The notes: generated by a model from the sequence alone, not told the origin. A DNA stretch of 64,000 nt from an uncultured Fibrobacter sp. (GCA_946408125.1 CAMJQW010000008.1:18758-82757), one strand, 5' to 3'. Shown: positions 35,021-44,221, numbered from the stretch's first letter. Program-made: numbers and translations.

Positions 35021-35898
35021 CAGATAATCTTCGAAATTTCGTTGAAGTAATCCAGGAAATAGAACAGGGAAAGCACGACGTCGGCGCAAACGATATAGAA
35101 GAAAGACTTGATGACGGACTTGCCCGTGGCCTTCGGGACCTGACGGATGTCGCGCGGGATGTTCATGGCCTGGTAGCAGGCATTCGTCGTAATGATGCAA
35201 CCGAATACGATCGGCTTGATGACGATGAAGATAAAGTCCGTGAACGAAAGTGCCTTCAGGATTTCCGTGGTGAGGTAGTCCCAGGTAAGTTGCAGGTTCA
35301 GTACGTTTCCGGTAACGGCGATAAGGCCCTTGATGACGAGATAGCCTGCACCGATGGCGCTGCCGCTGAAGATGATGGTCATGATGAACGTCGCGATGGT
35401 TCCGCCGATAAGGCCCGGCATCACGAGGTAGCGAATGGGGTCCACGCCCATGGTGGCGAGCGCGTCGACTTCCGAATCGATGACCATGCTGCCGACGTAG
35501 GTCGTGAGGGAAGAACCGCTTCGACCTGCAATGAGGAACGCCGTGAGGATGGGGCCCAGCTCACGGATAATCACCACCACCATGAGACTTCCGACCACGT
35601 CGCTGAAGCCGACCTTGCCCATCATCGTCATGATTTCCACGATGACGATTGCGCCAAAGAGCGTTGCCACGACGAAGAGGACCGGGAATATCTCGACACC
35701 GGTAAAGAACGTCTGCAGGATGACGTTTTTCGAGTCCGTCTTGAAGCTTCGGCTTTCGGAAAAGATCGAGGCGATGGCACGCACAAAAAGGCCCACCTGT
35801 TGGCCCAAGGCGCGCTTCATCAAGAACATCCCCATCTTGTGGAAAAATTTTCCGCAGAGGGTGAGTTGTTCTTCCTCTTTTACCAGTTCCTGTTCCAT
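35020..35898 (-). CDS. mlaE: MlaE-family ABC transporter permease
   Basis: 292 aa. After a charged N-terminus, the MlaE domain has five or six TMs with VEIFPVLFVVATLFGAIVIVE, ELGPILTAFLIAGRSGSSLT (family signature) and EVDALATMGVDPIRYLVMPGL. It is the membrane subunit of the Mla-type lipid transporter. Start at MEQELVKEEEQ, four bases after the engB stop; the longer upstream start overlaps engB and is less likely. Confidence 0.93.
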   Translation of the reverse strand: MEQELVKEEEQLTLCGKFFHKMGMFLMKRALGQQVGLFVRAIASIFSESRSFKTDSKNVILQTFFTGVEIFPVLFVVATLFGAIVIVEIMTMMGKVGFSDVVGSLMVVVIIRELGPILTAFLIAGRSGSSLTTYVGSMVIDSEVDALATMGVDPIRYLVMPGLIGGTIATFIMTIIFSGSAIGAGYLVIKGLIAVTGNVLNLQLTWDYLTTEILKALSFTDFIFIVIKPIVFGCIITTNACYQAMNIPRDIRQVPKATGKSVIKSFFYIVCADVVLSLFYFLDYFNEISKII

Positions 35899-35902
35899 CG
35901 CT

Positions 35903-36529
35903 TTAGTCGACGAGTTCCTTGCCGTTAATTGCATCCAGGATTTCTTTCCAAAGCGTATCCAGACCGGTTTTCTTGAGTGAACTTACGCAGATGGGCTTGG
36001 CATCCAGTCCGAACCGTTCCTGAATGAGCTTCAGGTTCTTGGCGAGTTCCGACTGGTTGACCTTGTCCCGCTTGCTGGCGATTACCAGGACGGGGCAACC
36101 CGTTTCACGGATGCTCTCCACCGTTTCGATGTCGATGGGGGTGCCTCCGTGGCGTATGTCCACCAGGTAAACGAGTCCACGCAGGTCCTGGCATTTCTCC
36201 ACGTATTCGCGGATAAAGTCTGCCATCTGATCGCGTTTGGCATTGTTCACTTTGGCGAAGCCTACACCAGGTAAATCTACAAGAAAAAATTGGTTATTGA
36301 CCTTAAAAAAATTGATTTCGCGTGTTTTTCCCGGTATGGCACTGACTTTTACCAGTTTTTTCTGCCCCATCAGGGTGTTGAGCAGCGAAGATTTGCCCAC
36401 GTTGGACCGCCCGAGGAAGGCAATCTGGGGCAATCTTTCCTTAGGAAGTCCCTTCAGGCTGACTGCCGCCGTGACAAATTCGGCACTGCGGATTTCCAGC
36501 CCGCCGACGATGACCGGGGAAAAACTCAT
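35903..36529 (-). CDS. engB: Ribosome biogenesis GTPase YsxC/EngB
   Basis: 208 aa. G1 LGRSNVGKSSLLN, G3 VDLPGVGFAKV, G4 SKRDKV and G5-like VSSLKKTG. A small TRAFAC GTPase needed for 50S assembly in many bacteria. It overlaps recR by four bases (ATGA) and precedes mlaE by four bases. Confidence 0.95.
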   Translation of the reverse strand: MSFSPVIVGGLEIRSAEFVTAAVSLKGLPKERLPQIAFLGRSNVGKSSLLNTLMGQKKLVKVSAIPGKTREINFFKVNNQFFLVDLPGVGFAKVNNAKRDQMADFIREYVEKCQDLRGLVYLVDIRHGGTPIDIETVESIRETGCPVLVIASKRDKVNQSELAKNLKLIQERFGLDAKPICVSSLKKTGLDTLWKEILDAINGKELVD

Positions 36530-37122
36530 AGGCTGACTCTCCCTTCGAATGCGCGGAGCATGGTGACTTCGTCGATGAATTCCAGGTCGCTTCCCATAGG
36601 AATACCGCGCGCGAGACGCGTCTTTTTTACGGTTACGCCGGTAAGCATGCGATCTATCATCAGCGCGGTACTGTCGGCTTCCGGACTGCTCCCTAGGGCA
36701 AGGACAAGTTCTTCGATGCCTTCGTCTTTTACTCGTGCGACGAGTTGGGAGAGGTGCAGGTGCTCGGGACCGATTCCGTCAAGGGGAGAAAGTACACCGC
36801 CGAGGACAAAGTAAAGTCCCTTGAAAATGCCCGAACGTTCGAACGGGATGATGTCAGAAGATTTCTCGACGACGCACAGGAGTTTCGAACCGGCACGTTC
36901 GGTACATGTCGGGCAAACGTCCTGGTCGGTAAACGCATGGCAGAGCGGGCAGGGATGGACTTTCTCGATTGCGTTCGTGAGGTTGCCAGCGAACCGCTCG
37001 ATGTCGCTCTTGGGGCGCGTCAGCATATGGTAGGCCAGACGGCGCGCCGTCTTCTGGCCAATCCCGGGAAGGCCTGCGAATTCGGCGATCAGCGCCTCGA
37101 GGCTTTCCGGTTCAACGCTCAT
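36526..37122 (-). CDS. recR: Recombination protein RecR
   Basis: 198 aa. N-terminal helix-hairpin-helix (LPGIGQKTARRLAYHML), a zinc finger (CPLCHAFTDQDVCPTC) and a Toprim domain (LLCVVEKSSDIIPFERSG, FVLGGVLSPLDGIGPEHL). RecR loads RecA with RecF/RecO at gaps. It overlaps the EAL/HDOD gene by 11 bases and engB by four, so the operon is tight. Confidence 0.96.
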   Translation of the reverse strand: MSVEPESLEALIAEFAGLPGIGQKTARRLAYHMLTRPKSDIERFAGNLTNAIEKVHPCPLCHAFTDQDVCPTCTERAGSKLLCVVEKSSDIIPFERSGIFKGLYFVLGGVLSPLDGIGPEHLHLSQLVARVKDEGIEELVLALGSSPEADSTALMIDRMLTGVTVKKTRLARGIPMGSDLEFIDEVTMLRAFEGRVSL

Positions 37123-38347
37123 GGGCCCACGTATAAGCGTCGTTGACGCAGCGGTTCAAGAGGGTGGAGGACATGTTCAGATCCTTGAGGATTGCAAGGA
37201 TTGTCGACTGGTCGTCCTGTTCTACGGCATCAGCAAGCCTCAGCAGGTCACCGAGGCGTCCGGTACGCTGGAGGAGCGCCTGCTTCATTTCTTCGTCGGC
37301 GTGCGAATCGGTAAGGATGGATTCGAGCGGGGCGCCGATGAGCGCGTCCATGCGGCTGATGAGGCCGACCATGAACGCCTTTGCGGGCAGGTCGTCGTCG
37401 GTCCCGCGCACGACGCGGGCGATCAGTTCCAGGAACTTTGCGCGGTGGCTTGCATTCTGGAACAAGGGCGAGCTCTGCGGAGTCATGCCCATCTCGGGTC
37501 TCGCATAGAGCATGAGCATCAGCCATTCCTGGATGTTCCTCATGCCGATCCACACGATGGCGTCGCGAACGTTCAGGATTTTCTGGCTCCGGTACTGGGC
37601 ATCGGAGTTGACGAACCGCAACAGGTTCTGCGCGACATCCGAGTATTCCGAGAAGCAGTCGCACAGCTCGTCGAGGCTCGGGTGCGTACGTAGCAAAAGC
37701 AGGATGCGGAGGATGGCCGCAGAGGTTGCGTCAATCTTTTTCCCGGTCACGAGTTCGGGCTTCGCGAAGAAGAATCCCTGGAAGTAGTCGTAACCTGCGG
37801 CGAGGCATTTCTTGAAGCAGGCCTTGGTCTCGACTTTCTCGGCGAGGATCTTGATGTCTTTTGCCTTGAAGAACTTGGCTGCTTCGGCGAGTGCTTCCTC
37901 GCTGTTGTCCACGATGTCCATCTTCACGTAGCTCACGTACGGGAAGAGCGGTTCGCACCGCTTGATGAAATCCTCGTTGTAGATGAAATCGTCGAGCGCG
38001 AGTTCGAACCCTCGGCCCTTGTAACGCATGACGGCCTTTACCAGCGAGTCGTCCACTTCGACGTCTTCAAGGATTTCCAAAACGAAGCAGCGGGGGTTCA
38101 GCAACCCGAAAACGTTGTCCAGCAGCATGTCGCGGCTGCAGTTGATGAACGCCTTGTGCTCGCCGATGAGCTTGGGGAGCCCGATGTTGTTCAGTACGTT
38201 CTCGAGAACCTGGGCCGTGGCCAGGACGTCGCTTGCGATAACCGCGGTGTCGCTGGACGGCGAATCGCGGAACAGAAGTTCGTAGGCGTAAATTTTCCCA
38301 TCGCGGTCAAGGATGGGCTGGCGTGCTAGGTAGGCAAGGGAATGCAT
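37112..38347 (-). CDS. EAL-HDOD (YuxH-type) signalling protein
   Basis: 411 aa. LARQPILDRDGKIYAYELLFR opens a degenerate EAL domain: the EAL motif reads ELL, though LALDDF and VKMDIVD recall the metal site. Without the Glu triad it probably does not hydrolyse c-di-GMP. The C-terminal HDOD domain (~195-400) includes DATSAAILRILLLLRTHPSLDELCD and AKAFMVGLISRMDALIGAPLESI. Such proteins are thought to act as c-di-GMP-related or stress-signalling scaffolds. It ends between hisG and recR in a minus-strand operon. Confidence 0.9.
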   Translation of the reverse strand: MHSLAYLARQPILDRDGKIYAYELLFRDSPSSDTAVIASDVLATAQVLENVLNNIGLPKLIGEHKAFINCSRDMLLDNVFGLLNPRCFVLEILEDVEVDDSLVKAVMRYKGRGFELALDDFIYNEDFIKRCEPLFPYVSYVKMDIVDNSEEALAEAAKFFKAKDIKILAEKVETKACFKKCLAAGYDYFQGFFFAKPELVTGKKIDATSAAILRILLLLRTHPSLDELCDCFSEYSDVAQNLLRFVNSDAQYRSQKILNVRDAIVWIGMRNIQEWLMLMLYARPEMGMTPQSSPLFQNASHRAKFLELIARVVRGTDDDLPAKAFMVGLISRMDALIGAPLESILTDSHADEEMKQALLQRTGRLGDLLRLADAVEQDDQSTILAILKDLNMSSTLLNRCVNDAYTWAHER

Positions 38348-38348
38348 A

Positions 38349-39188
38349 CTAGATACGGGCGCTCTTGATTCCGAATAGCAGGATGCTGCGGGCGCCTGCG
38401 TCCCAGAGGCGGTCCATGATGGCGTTCGCTTCTTCTTGCGGGACCATCGCCTTCACGGAATACCATTCGCGTCCGTGCAGCTTGGTCACCGTCGGGGCGT
38501 CGAGACCTGGAGTGAGTTCGCATGCCTTGGAGAGGAGCTCTGCGGGGCAGTCGTATTCGATCATCATGTACGACTGGGCCACAAGCTTGCCTTCGATGCG
38601 GCGGATGAGCGTGTGGACTTCTTCGAGTTCCGTCTTCTGCGGGTTGCAGAAGAGGGCCGCGTTGCTCTTGAACAGCGGTTCGCCCACGATGCGCAGTCCA
38701 GCCTGCTTGAGGGTCGTGCCTGTTTCGACGACGTCGACAATCGCGTCTGCCACGCCGAGGCTCACCGAGATTTCAACGGCGCCCTCGAGCACCACGAAAT
38801 CCATCTGCTTCTTGTAGAAGCCTTCCACGATGTTCGGGAAACTTGTGGCGATGGTCTTGTCCTTCAGTTCGTCGAGGCTCTGCACCGGACTCTCGTTCGG
38901 GACGGCGGCGCACATCTTGGAGGCGCCGAAGGGAAGGTCGAGCACCTTCACCGCGGGGCTCTTCGCCTCGGCGTTGAAGTCGATGCCGGTGATGCCCGCA
39001 TCGATGATGCCGCGGCCCACGTACATCGGGATGTCGCTCGGACGGAGGAAGAAGAATTCGATGCCGTTCTTGGTATCGAGCTGAGTCAGTGTCTTGTAGG
39101 GCTTGGATGCCTTGTAGCCGCAGGCCTTCAAGAGTTCCTGCGTGGGCTCGAAAAGCATGCCCTTGTTCGGGAGAGCTACCTTGATCAT
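38349..39188 (-). CDS. hisG: ATP phosphoribosyltransferase, long form
   Basis: 279 aa. The start MIKVALPNKGMLFEPTQELL, the PRPP loop VVETGTTLKQAGLRIV and a C-terminal regulatory ACT-like domain (LHGREWYSVKAMVPQEEANAIMDRLWDAGA) mark the long HisG that works without HisZ. It condenses ATP and PRPP, the committed histidine step, and is usually feedback-inhibited through the C-terminal domain. The start overlaps hisE by four bases. Confidence 0.95.
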   Translation of the reverse strand: MIKVALPNKGMLFEPTQELLKACGYKASKPYKTLTQLDTKNGIEFFFLRPSDIPMYVGRGIIDAGITGIDFNAEAKSPAVKVLDLPFGASKMCAAVPNESPVQSLDELKDKTIATSFPNIVEGFYKKQMDFVVLEGAVEISVSLGVADAIVDVVETGTTLKQAGLRIVGEPLFKSNAALFCNPQKTELEEVHTLIRRIEGKLVAQSYMMIEYDCPAELLSKACELTPGLDAPTVTKLHGREWYSVKAMVPQEEANAIMDRLWDAGARSILLFGIKSARI

Positions 39189-39445
39189 AGTTTGGCGTAC
39201 ACCTCTTCGAGAGTGAGACCCTTTTCGGCCATCATCACGGCCACGTAGTAGAGCACCTGCGAAAGCTCGAGGCACTGGGCGTCGCGGCTTTCGAAGCGTG
39301 CGGCCTGCCAGCTTTCGGCGGCTTCTTCCACAAGCTTTTTGCCGATGGCGTGCGGACCCTTCTTGAAGAGTTCCGTGGTTCCCTTGCCTTCGGGCATTTC
39401 CTTCTTGCGCTGGCATGCCAGGGCGTACATTTCTTCAAACGTCAT
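39185..39445 (-). CDS. hisE: Phosphoribosyl-ATP diphosphatase
   Basis: 86 aa. MTFEEMYALACQRKKEMP, then GPHAIGKKLVEEAAESWQAAR (metal-binding ExxE helix) and ELSQVLYYVAVMMAEKGLTLEEVY. It hydrolyses PR-ATP to PR-AMP, the second histidine step. In many bacteria it is fused to HisI; here it stands alone and pairs with hisG. The ATG at 39445 has GAGG upstream; an in-frame start at 39472 is possible but the extra residues are not conserved. Confidence 0.9.
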   Translation of the reverse strand: MTFEEMYALACQRKKEMPEGKGTTELFKKGPHAIGKKLVEEAAESWQAARFESRDAQCLELSQVLYYVAVMMAEKGLTLEEVYAKL

Positions 39446-39531
39446 GATTTTGACCTCGTTGTTTTTATACATCGCAAAGATAGTATTTATTATATTTATT
39501 GACAGAAGACGTTTTTATTGGGGAAAATAAA

Positions 39532-40761
39532 ATGGGAATGATCAAGTCTTTTGCTATTCTGGGCATTTCCGCGTCGGTCCTCCTTTCCTGTGCGAAAGGC
39601 CTCGACGTGAGGGACCCGCAGGTTTTCCGTACAAAGACGGGTGTCATCGGCGTTTTCCGCCAGCCAGCATTCTACTGTAGCGAGGCAAACCCGCACTATA
39701 TGCAGCTCGGGACCAAGTCCGTACTCGTAAAGCCCACGTGGAGCCAGGAACAGGACAACATGTTCGTCACCGAGCTTGCGCCGGGCAACGCCATCCTGTA
39801 TTCCTACGCCTACACCTGCGGCGAATTGGAAAACAAGTTCGTGCTGGATACGGCGGCCAATGCGGCCCGTCCGGGGCCCATCGGCCTCGTGGTTCCCGAA
39901 AAGGGTTTCTGCAAGACGGTCATTTCCTTCGTGCAGGGCGACAAGCTCTTCTCGCAGGATAAAGCGGTCCTCCATGACATGGCAATCAAGGAAAAGCTGG
40001 GCGTGAACATCGAGGAAATCCCGTTCTGCGATATCATCGACAACACGGGTTCCAAGGTCTCCTTCGCCGACAGGGATTCCCTGCTGATGGAAGAATATGC
40101 CGAGGCCGTGAAGGATGCCGCCGACGCGACTGCCGAAGAAATCTATCCGCTCGTGCGCATTGATTCTGCGGAATACTCCGACAGGATTGCCTGGAACAAC
40201 GACAAGTCCAAGGTGCTGATGGCCGTGATCAACGCGACTCCCGACATGTTCGAGGACGGGCGGACGATTACGCTCGAAAAGGAACTCTGGGCCGTGAGCG
40301 AGAGGGAACTGTACCAGTGGTACAAGGAAAACAAGGCGAACCTGTTCAACTTGAGCCTGCGCCTGAGACAGCTTTTCGGTCTCCCGAAAAATGCGAAGGT
40401 GACGCATTTCAGCCTCATTTGGGTGAGCCCGAACGATTTGATCCGTCCCGCATACGTAACGGATATCGCAAGCTCCGAAATGAGGACCTCCTTCGCCGAC
40501 GAACTCGAAAGCGACAGTACCAATACCGATCGCATGATGTGGTACAAGAACTGGTTCGACGACGAGTATTCGAAGAGCTACGTGAAGGGCAGGGAAGGCC
40601 GCACCTGGACCCGCCTGGGATACACCTATGACTGGGGCAGCAAGGGAAGCAACAAGTACGGTCTTTCCGAATTCCTGGTCGTGCCCGGCGCCGAAGTGGA
40701 AGTCCGCTTCACCAAGAACATCAAGGCCTACATCCAGTGGATGAACGACCGCAACAACTAG
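39532..40761 (+). CDS. Lipoprotein of unknown function
   Basis: 409 aa. Signal peptide with lipobox (SASVLLSCAKG). The mature protein is acidic and rich in beta-strand-like segments (VFRTKTGVIGVFRQPAFYCSE, AILYSYAYTCGELENKF), with four Cys that may pair, and a Trp/Tyr-rich C-terminus (YTYDWGSKGSNKYGL). No recognised domain. It is a single gene, divergent from hisE, and converges on trmB. Probably in the outer membrane or periplasm; no function proposed. Confidence 0.7.
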   Translation: MGMIKSFAILGISASVLLSCAKGLDVRDPQVFRTKTGVIGVFRQPAFYCSEANPHYMQLGTKSVLVKPTWSQEQDNMFVTELAPGNAILYSYAYTCGELENKFVLDTAANAARPGPIGLVVPEKGFCKTVISFVQGDKLFSQDKAVLHDMAIKEKLGVNIEEIPFCDIIDNTGSKVSFADRDSLLMEEYAEAVKDAADATAEEIYPLVRIDSAEYSDRIAWNNDKSKVLMAVINATPDMFEDGRTITLEKELWAVSERELYQWYKENKANLFNLSLRLRQLFGLPKNAKVTHFSLIWVSPNDLIRPAYVTDIASSEMRTSFADELESDSTNTDRMMWYKNWFDDEYSKSYVKGREGRTWTRLGYTYDWGSKGSNKYGLSEFLVVPGAEVEVRFTKNIKAYIQWMNDRNN

Positions 40762-40770
40762 GCCGATAAA

Positions 40771-41490
40771 TTATTTCTCTATGAGGACCCGCCACAATTG
40801 CTGGCGGGCTTCTTTGTATTTGCGCTCGAAGGCAGTCTCGGCGTTTGTCGGTTCAGCGGGTATGCACTCAATCCGGGTTCCTTCGGGAGCGAGCATGCGT
40901 ACCGCTGCCTCAAACTCCCTGGCATATATCTCCCAGTTGGTGCGAAGTTCTATCGTGTCTCCAAGCGCAAGGAACGTCGGGAAAATCGGGTGCAGGTGGA
41001 ACCGCCTTGTCGCCTCGCTCTGCTTGGGCCACGGGTTCGGGTAATAGAGCGCGTGGTAGGGAATGTGCCAGCGTTCAGCATTCACTTCGTCAAGTGCCAG
41101 GCGCCAGAAGTCGAGCAGTTCGGCGCGAATCCAGAATGCATTGGGCGGGACATCTCCGGTGGACGAGGGAGACTTTCCGGAACAGGCGCGGTCGAGCCTT
41201 GCCGCGGACTTGTCGATGCCGATGACAGGAATGTTTGGGAACCGTTTCGCTATATGAAGCGTGCTCTCTCCCGTGCCGCATCCGGAATCGAGAATGACAT
41301 CCTTCACGCCTTCGCGATTCGCATAAAACGATTCGACGAAATCGAGGGCTTTCGAAAAAGCTTCGCGCGTATGGTCCGCGACAGGGCGCAAAAAACGGGT
41401 GCCCGCATACTTGCGGACGACCCGTTCCAAATCCTTGTAAAGGCCTTCCTGGTTTGTAGTGACGCTTCGAGCTCCGCTTTGTCCGGGCAT
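40771..41490 (-). CDS. trmB: tRNA (guanine-N7-)-methyltransferase
   Basis: 239 aa. It methylates G46 of tRNAs with AdoMet. Motif I SGCGTGESTLHIAKRFP, then IGIDKSAARLDRA, RAELLDFWR and the TrmB signature YPNPWPKQSEATRRFHLHP. The size fits the family. It shares one base with the end of the upstream lipoprotein gene on the same strand. Confidence 0.93.
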   Translation of the reverse strand: MPGQSGARSVTTNQEGLYKDLERVVRKYAGTRFLRPVADHTREAFSKALDFVESFYANREGVKDVILDSGCGTGESTLHIAKRFPNIPVIGIDKSAARLDRACSGKSPSSTGDVPPNAFWIRAELLDFWRLALDEVNAERWHIPYHALYYPNPWPKQSEATRRFHLHPIFPTFLALGDTIELRTNWEIYAREFEAAVRMLAPEGTRIECIPAEPTNAETAFERKYKEARQQLWRVLIEK

Positions 41491-42719
41491 CAGCGCTTCC
41501 AGATGCTCAGGCGCTTGCCGCCGGTAAGCTCAATATCGTCGAGCCAGAACTTGACGGCTTTTTCCTCGTTGTTCGGCTTGAAGTTCCATACGAGCTGGTT
41601 CACGCAGTTATACGAGAATCGGGGGTCGATGATTTCTGCCAGGGGCACGCTGAAGCGCTTCCAGTCCTTTCCGAGGGTAAGTTCGTACTGCGCGATGAGC
41701 TGGTCTTCTTTTTCCTGCGTCTCGTCCACAAGCCCGAACACGATGGCGCCTTCGCCCTTGGCACGGAATGCAATGGAATCGACAGAAGAGATATCGTTGC
41801 ACAGCGCCTTGTCACTCTTGCCGAGTTCGATGCCGACGGTCGCCCACGGCCAAACAACTTTGCCGGTGCTGTCCTCGACCGTCTCGCCGAATGTGGCTTC
41901 GACATGTGCCATGATGTTGCCGTCTTCATCTTCGAGGGCAAAGAGGTGCTTGCCGTCTTCGGTAATGAAGTCGGGTGTCACGTTCTCTGTGGAATAATTG
42001 AAGTACCACCAGCCTCCGTCCCAGGTGTGGGCGGGCATAAATCGGTTCTGGTAGTTGGAATCCTGGAAGTCGTCGAGCAACAGCGCGCGGCTCTCTTCGG
42101 CAAACGTGCTCGCGGTGGAACTTTCGCCCGCGACGACCTTCATATAAGTGCTGCTGGTGTCCCTTCCTTCCTTGGCCGGGATAAACACGAGGCTCAAGGG
42201 GCCTGCGGGGAGGGAATCCATGGAGAACTTTCCGTCTTTCACTTTTGCGGAATGCGACATGCCGCGGACCTTCACGACGCCGTCCCCGTCGCTACTCACG
42301 GATCCGGAAACGCTAACCATCCTGTCGAGCATGTTTGAGCCGAGGTCCAGGCTCTTGCCTTCGACAGGGACTTCCCTTTGGAGGGCCATCCCGTCATGCC
42401 TGGCTTCAAGCGTGTAGTTGCCGTCGGAAACGTTCTCGAAAGTCACGAACCCGTCCTTGTCGGCTTGCGTGTATTCGGAATCGGCGGCGTCAAGGCTTTC
42501 GCTTTCGGTAAGTTTTACGCGTGCATAGGCGGCGGGTTCACCCGCGACCATAATCTGTGCGGTGATGGCGTTGCCCGCCTCGGTCCCGCTGGGACCTCCG
42601 CCTGCCGTTTTCTCGCTATCGGAGCATGCGATCATGCCGATGGCCATGAGACTTGCGAGAGGTATGGAAATTTTCTTGTGCACCTCGGAAAGATACAAAA
42701 TATTGCGGAGAGCGTTCAT
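41490..42719 (-). CDS. TIGR02147-linked lipoprotein with carbohydrate-binding-like C-terminal domain
   Basis: 409 aa. Signal peptide with lipobox (MAIGMIACSDSEK), then the GGGPSGTEAGNAI motif close to that of the 5.2-kb homologue, one carboxypeptidase-like domain (IMVAGEPAAYARVKLTE ... KVRGMSHSAKVKDGKFSM) and a C-terminal galactose-binding-like domain (LDDFQDSNYQNRF ... IAFRAKGEGAIVFGL ... VKFWLDDIELTGG). It begins three bases after the TIGR02147 stop. Shares the whole architecture of the other pair minus one repeat. Likely surface-exposed; function unknown. Confidence 0.8.
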   Translation of the reverse strand: MNALRNILYLSEVHKKISIPLASLMAIGMIACSDSEKTAGGGPSGTEAGNAITAQIMVAGEPAAYARVKLTESESLDAADSEYTQADKDGFVTFENVSDGNYTLEARHDGMALQREVPVEGKSLDLGSNMLDRMVSVSGSVSSDGDGVVKVRGMSHSAKVKDGKFSMDSLPAGPLSLVFIPAKEGRDTSSTYMKVVAGESSTASTFAEESRALLLDDFQDSNYQNRFMPAHTWDGGWWYFNYSTENVTPDFITEDGKHLFALEDEDGNIMAHVEATFGETVEDSTGKVVWPWATVGIELGKSDKALCNDISSVDSIAFRAKGEGAIVFGLVDETQEKEDQLIAQYELTLGKDWKRFSVPLAEIIDPRFSYNCVNQLVWNFKPNNEEKAVKFWLDDIELTGGKRLSIWKR

Positions 42720-42722
42720 GGT

Positions 42723-43589
42723 CTAGCCCTCCTTCTTCGGTGCGTGAACGGAATCCGCCGCCGTTGCAGGATCGTCGACCTTGTCGGAAAGCGGGAACAT
42801 GGATATGTTCAGCGCATAGACGCGGTCGGCGCGTTCGCTCTTGCGCGCGAATTGCAGGAGCCCGCGGCGGAATTCTTCGATACGGTGCTTGATTTCGGGC
42901 AGGTCGGATTCATCGGCGGTAAAGACGACGCTAGAGATGTCCCTCTCTTCGGGTTTGTGGCGGTCCAGGGATTCCTGCGCGAGTTCCATCGTATGCCTGT
43001 GGAAATCGCGTACGGCGCGGCTCTTGACTTCGCCTCCGGTGGAGAGGATCTGGTCGGTAATGTTCCATCCGCCGTTTCCGTCGGGTTCGACAAGCCCCAG
43101 CTGCTTCAGGATGCCGAGCGCATTGCGTGCGTCGTCCTGCGAAATGGGCGGGTTCAGGTGGCTCGCGAGCTTCACGATGTCGCTCGTGTCCTTCGAAATT
43201 CCGATGAGCGAGCGCAGGGCGGCACATGCCCAGCTGCCAAAATAGGCCATCTCGGGTTGCGACAATACGCGCGCTTCCATGGAGCGGAGTTCCATGAGCT
43301 TGTAGTAGAGTTCCGAGAGGGTCTGCTTCGCCTTCGTCTTGTTGAAGCGGTAAAGCGTCTTGAAGTATTCGGCACGGCGGTCGTCGAGTCCGCACAGGCG
43401 AATGAACACGGGGAGCGTCCCTTCGTTCAGGTGCCCTTCCTTCTGGAATACGCGAACGAGCCAGGCCGGGTCCACGCCGGTCTTCTGGCCGAGATAGCGG
43501 TAGCTGGTGAACGGGTTATCCTTCTTGCTTTCGGTAAACCAGTCCTTCAGGAACTCGCGGTATTCTAGATAGTCTAATACTTCGGGCAT
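42723..43589 (-). CDS. TIGR02147 family protein (second copy)
   Basis: 288 aa. Starts VLDYLEYREFLKDWFTESKK and has the HTH-like TSYRYLGQKTGVDPAWLVRVFQ, AYFGSWACAALRSLIGI and GGWNITDQILSTGGEV, matching the other TIGR02147 protein section by section. The family is likely DNA-binding through its N-terminus. A TAGATT box begins 12 nt before the ATG inside a palindrome (43590-43604), which could allow autorepression. It is followed directly by its lipoprotein partner. Confidence 0.9.
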   Translation of the reverse strand: MPEVLDYLEYREFLKDWFTESKKDNPFTSYRYLGQKTGVDPAWLVRVFQKEGHLNEGTLPVFIRLCGLDDRRAEYFKTLYRFNKTKAKQTLSELYYKLMELRSMEARVLSQPEMAYFGSWACAALRSLIGISKDTSDIVKLASHLNPPISQDDARNALGILKQLGLVEPDGNGGWNITDQILSTGGEVKSRAVRDFHRHTMELAQESLDRHKPEERDISSVVFTADESDLPEIKHRIEEFRRGLLQFARKSERADRVYALNISMFPLSDKVDDPATAADSVHAPKKEG

Positions 43590-43604
43590 GTCTATAATCT
43601 AGAC
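43590..43604 (-). promoter_or_regulatory. Palindrome overlapping the -10-like box of the TIGR02147 gene
   Basis: GTCTA-TAATC-TAGAC directly abuts the start codon. On the minus strand it contains TAGATT at the leaderless spacing, so a repressor bound here would cover the promoter. Confidence 0.35.
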
Positions 43605-43912
43605 AAAAAAATACATAATAAACCCTCCCGCCGGGAGGGTTGTAAAGTTTCTGTTGCATAATTTTCAACAGGGGAAATGGCGAAATTCGTTCAAAAACGG
43701 CAATTGGGCGCCTAAAAAAGGACGAAAATGTCAACACCGTTGAAAAAATGTGGAAAAAATGACGCCTAGGGCGATTCGTGCGTCGCCTTGTGGCTAGAAC
43801 AGTTGCTATCAGAAAAAGACGTTATTTTGGTTTTATTTTTATATATAAAGTATCTCATTGGAATTTTTATTATTTTTGGCAAAGTATTTTCTTCAGACAA
43901 TCAATTTATAAG
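43605..43912. other. AT-rich intergenic region with one strong hairpin
   Basis: About 300 bp without a supportable gene. It holds the AACCCTCCCG/CGGGAGGGTT hairpin (43621-43641), followed on the minus strand by an A/T-rich stretch, then AT-rich DNA with runs such as TTTTATTTTTATATATAAAG that probably supply the promoter for the antitoxin-like gene. Composition differs from the flanking genes. Confidence 0.5.
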
Positions 43913-44083
43913 ATGGACATGGGAATAGTATCTGTACGGATGGACAAGGAGACGAAGGAAAAGTTCACTGATTTTTGCAAGTCAGTGGGCATTACCGTAT
44001 CTGCTGCGGTCAATATGTTTGCCCGCATGACCATTCAAGAAAATCGCTTGCCGTTCGATGTAAAACGGTTTCCGAAACAATAA
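43913..44083 (+). CDS. RelB/DinJ-family antitoxin-like protein, no toxin next to it
   Basis: 56 aa. VSVRMDKETKEKFTDFCKSVGITVSAAVNMFARMTI is the ribbon-helix-helix of RelB/DinJ antitoxins, which bind DNA as dimers and neutralise a YafQ/RelE-type toxin through a C-terminal tail. The tail here is short (RLPFDVKRFPKQ), like the toxin-contact region of DinJ. No toxin gene follows: the next 174 bp are non-coding. ATG 43919 is an alternative start. It may be an orphan remnant or act as a regulator. AT-rich, unlike the flanking operons. Confidence 0.75.
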   Translation: MDMGIVSVRMDKETKEKFTDFCKSVGITVSAAVNMFARMTIQENRLPFDVKRFPKQ

Positions 44084-44221
44084 AAAGAAACGTAAATTTC
44101 TTTTATCAGCTTTGTATGCAACTTCTGTAATACGCGTTTTATACAAAGTATAATTGCCGTCTAATTGTTAATTTATTTTTCTATTTGTAACAACATAATG
44201 TGGTTACAAGTAAACTATTAT

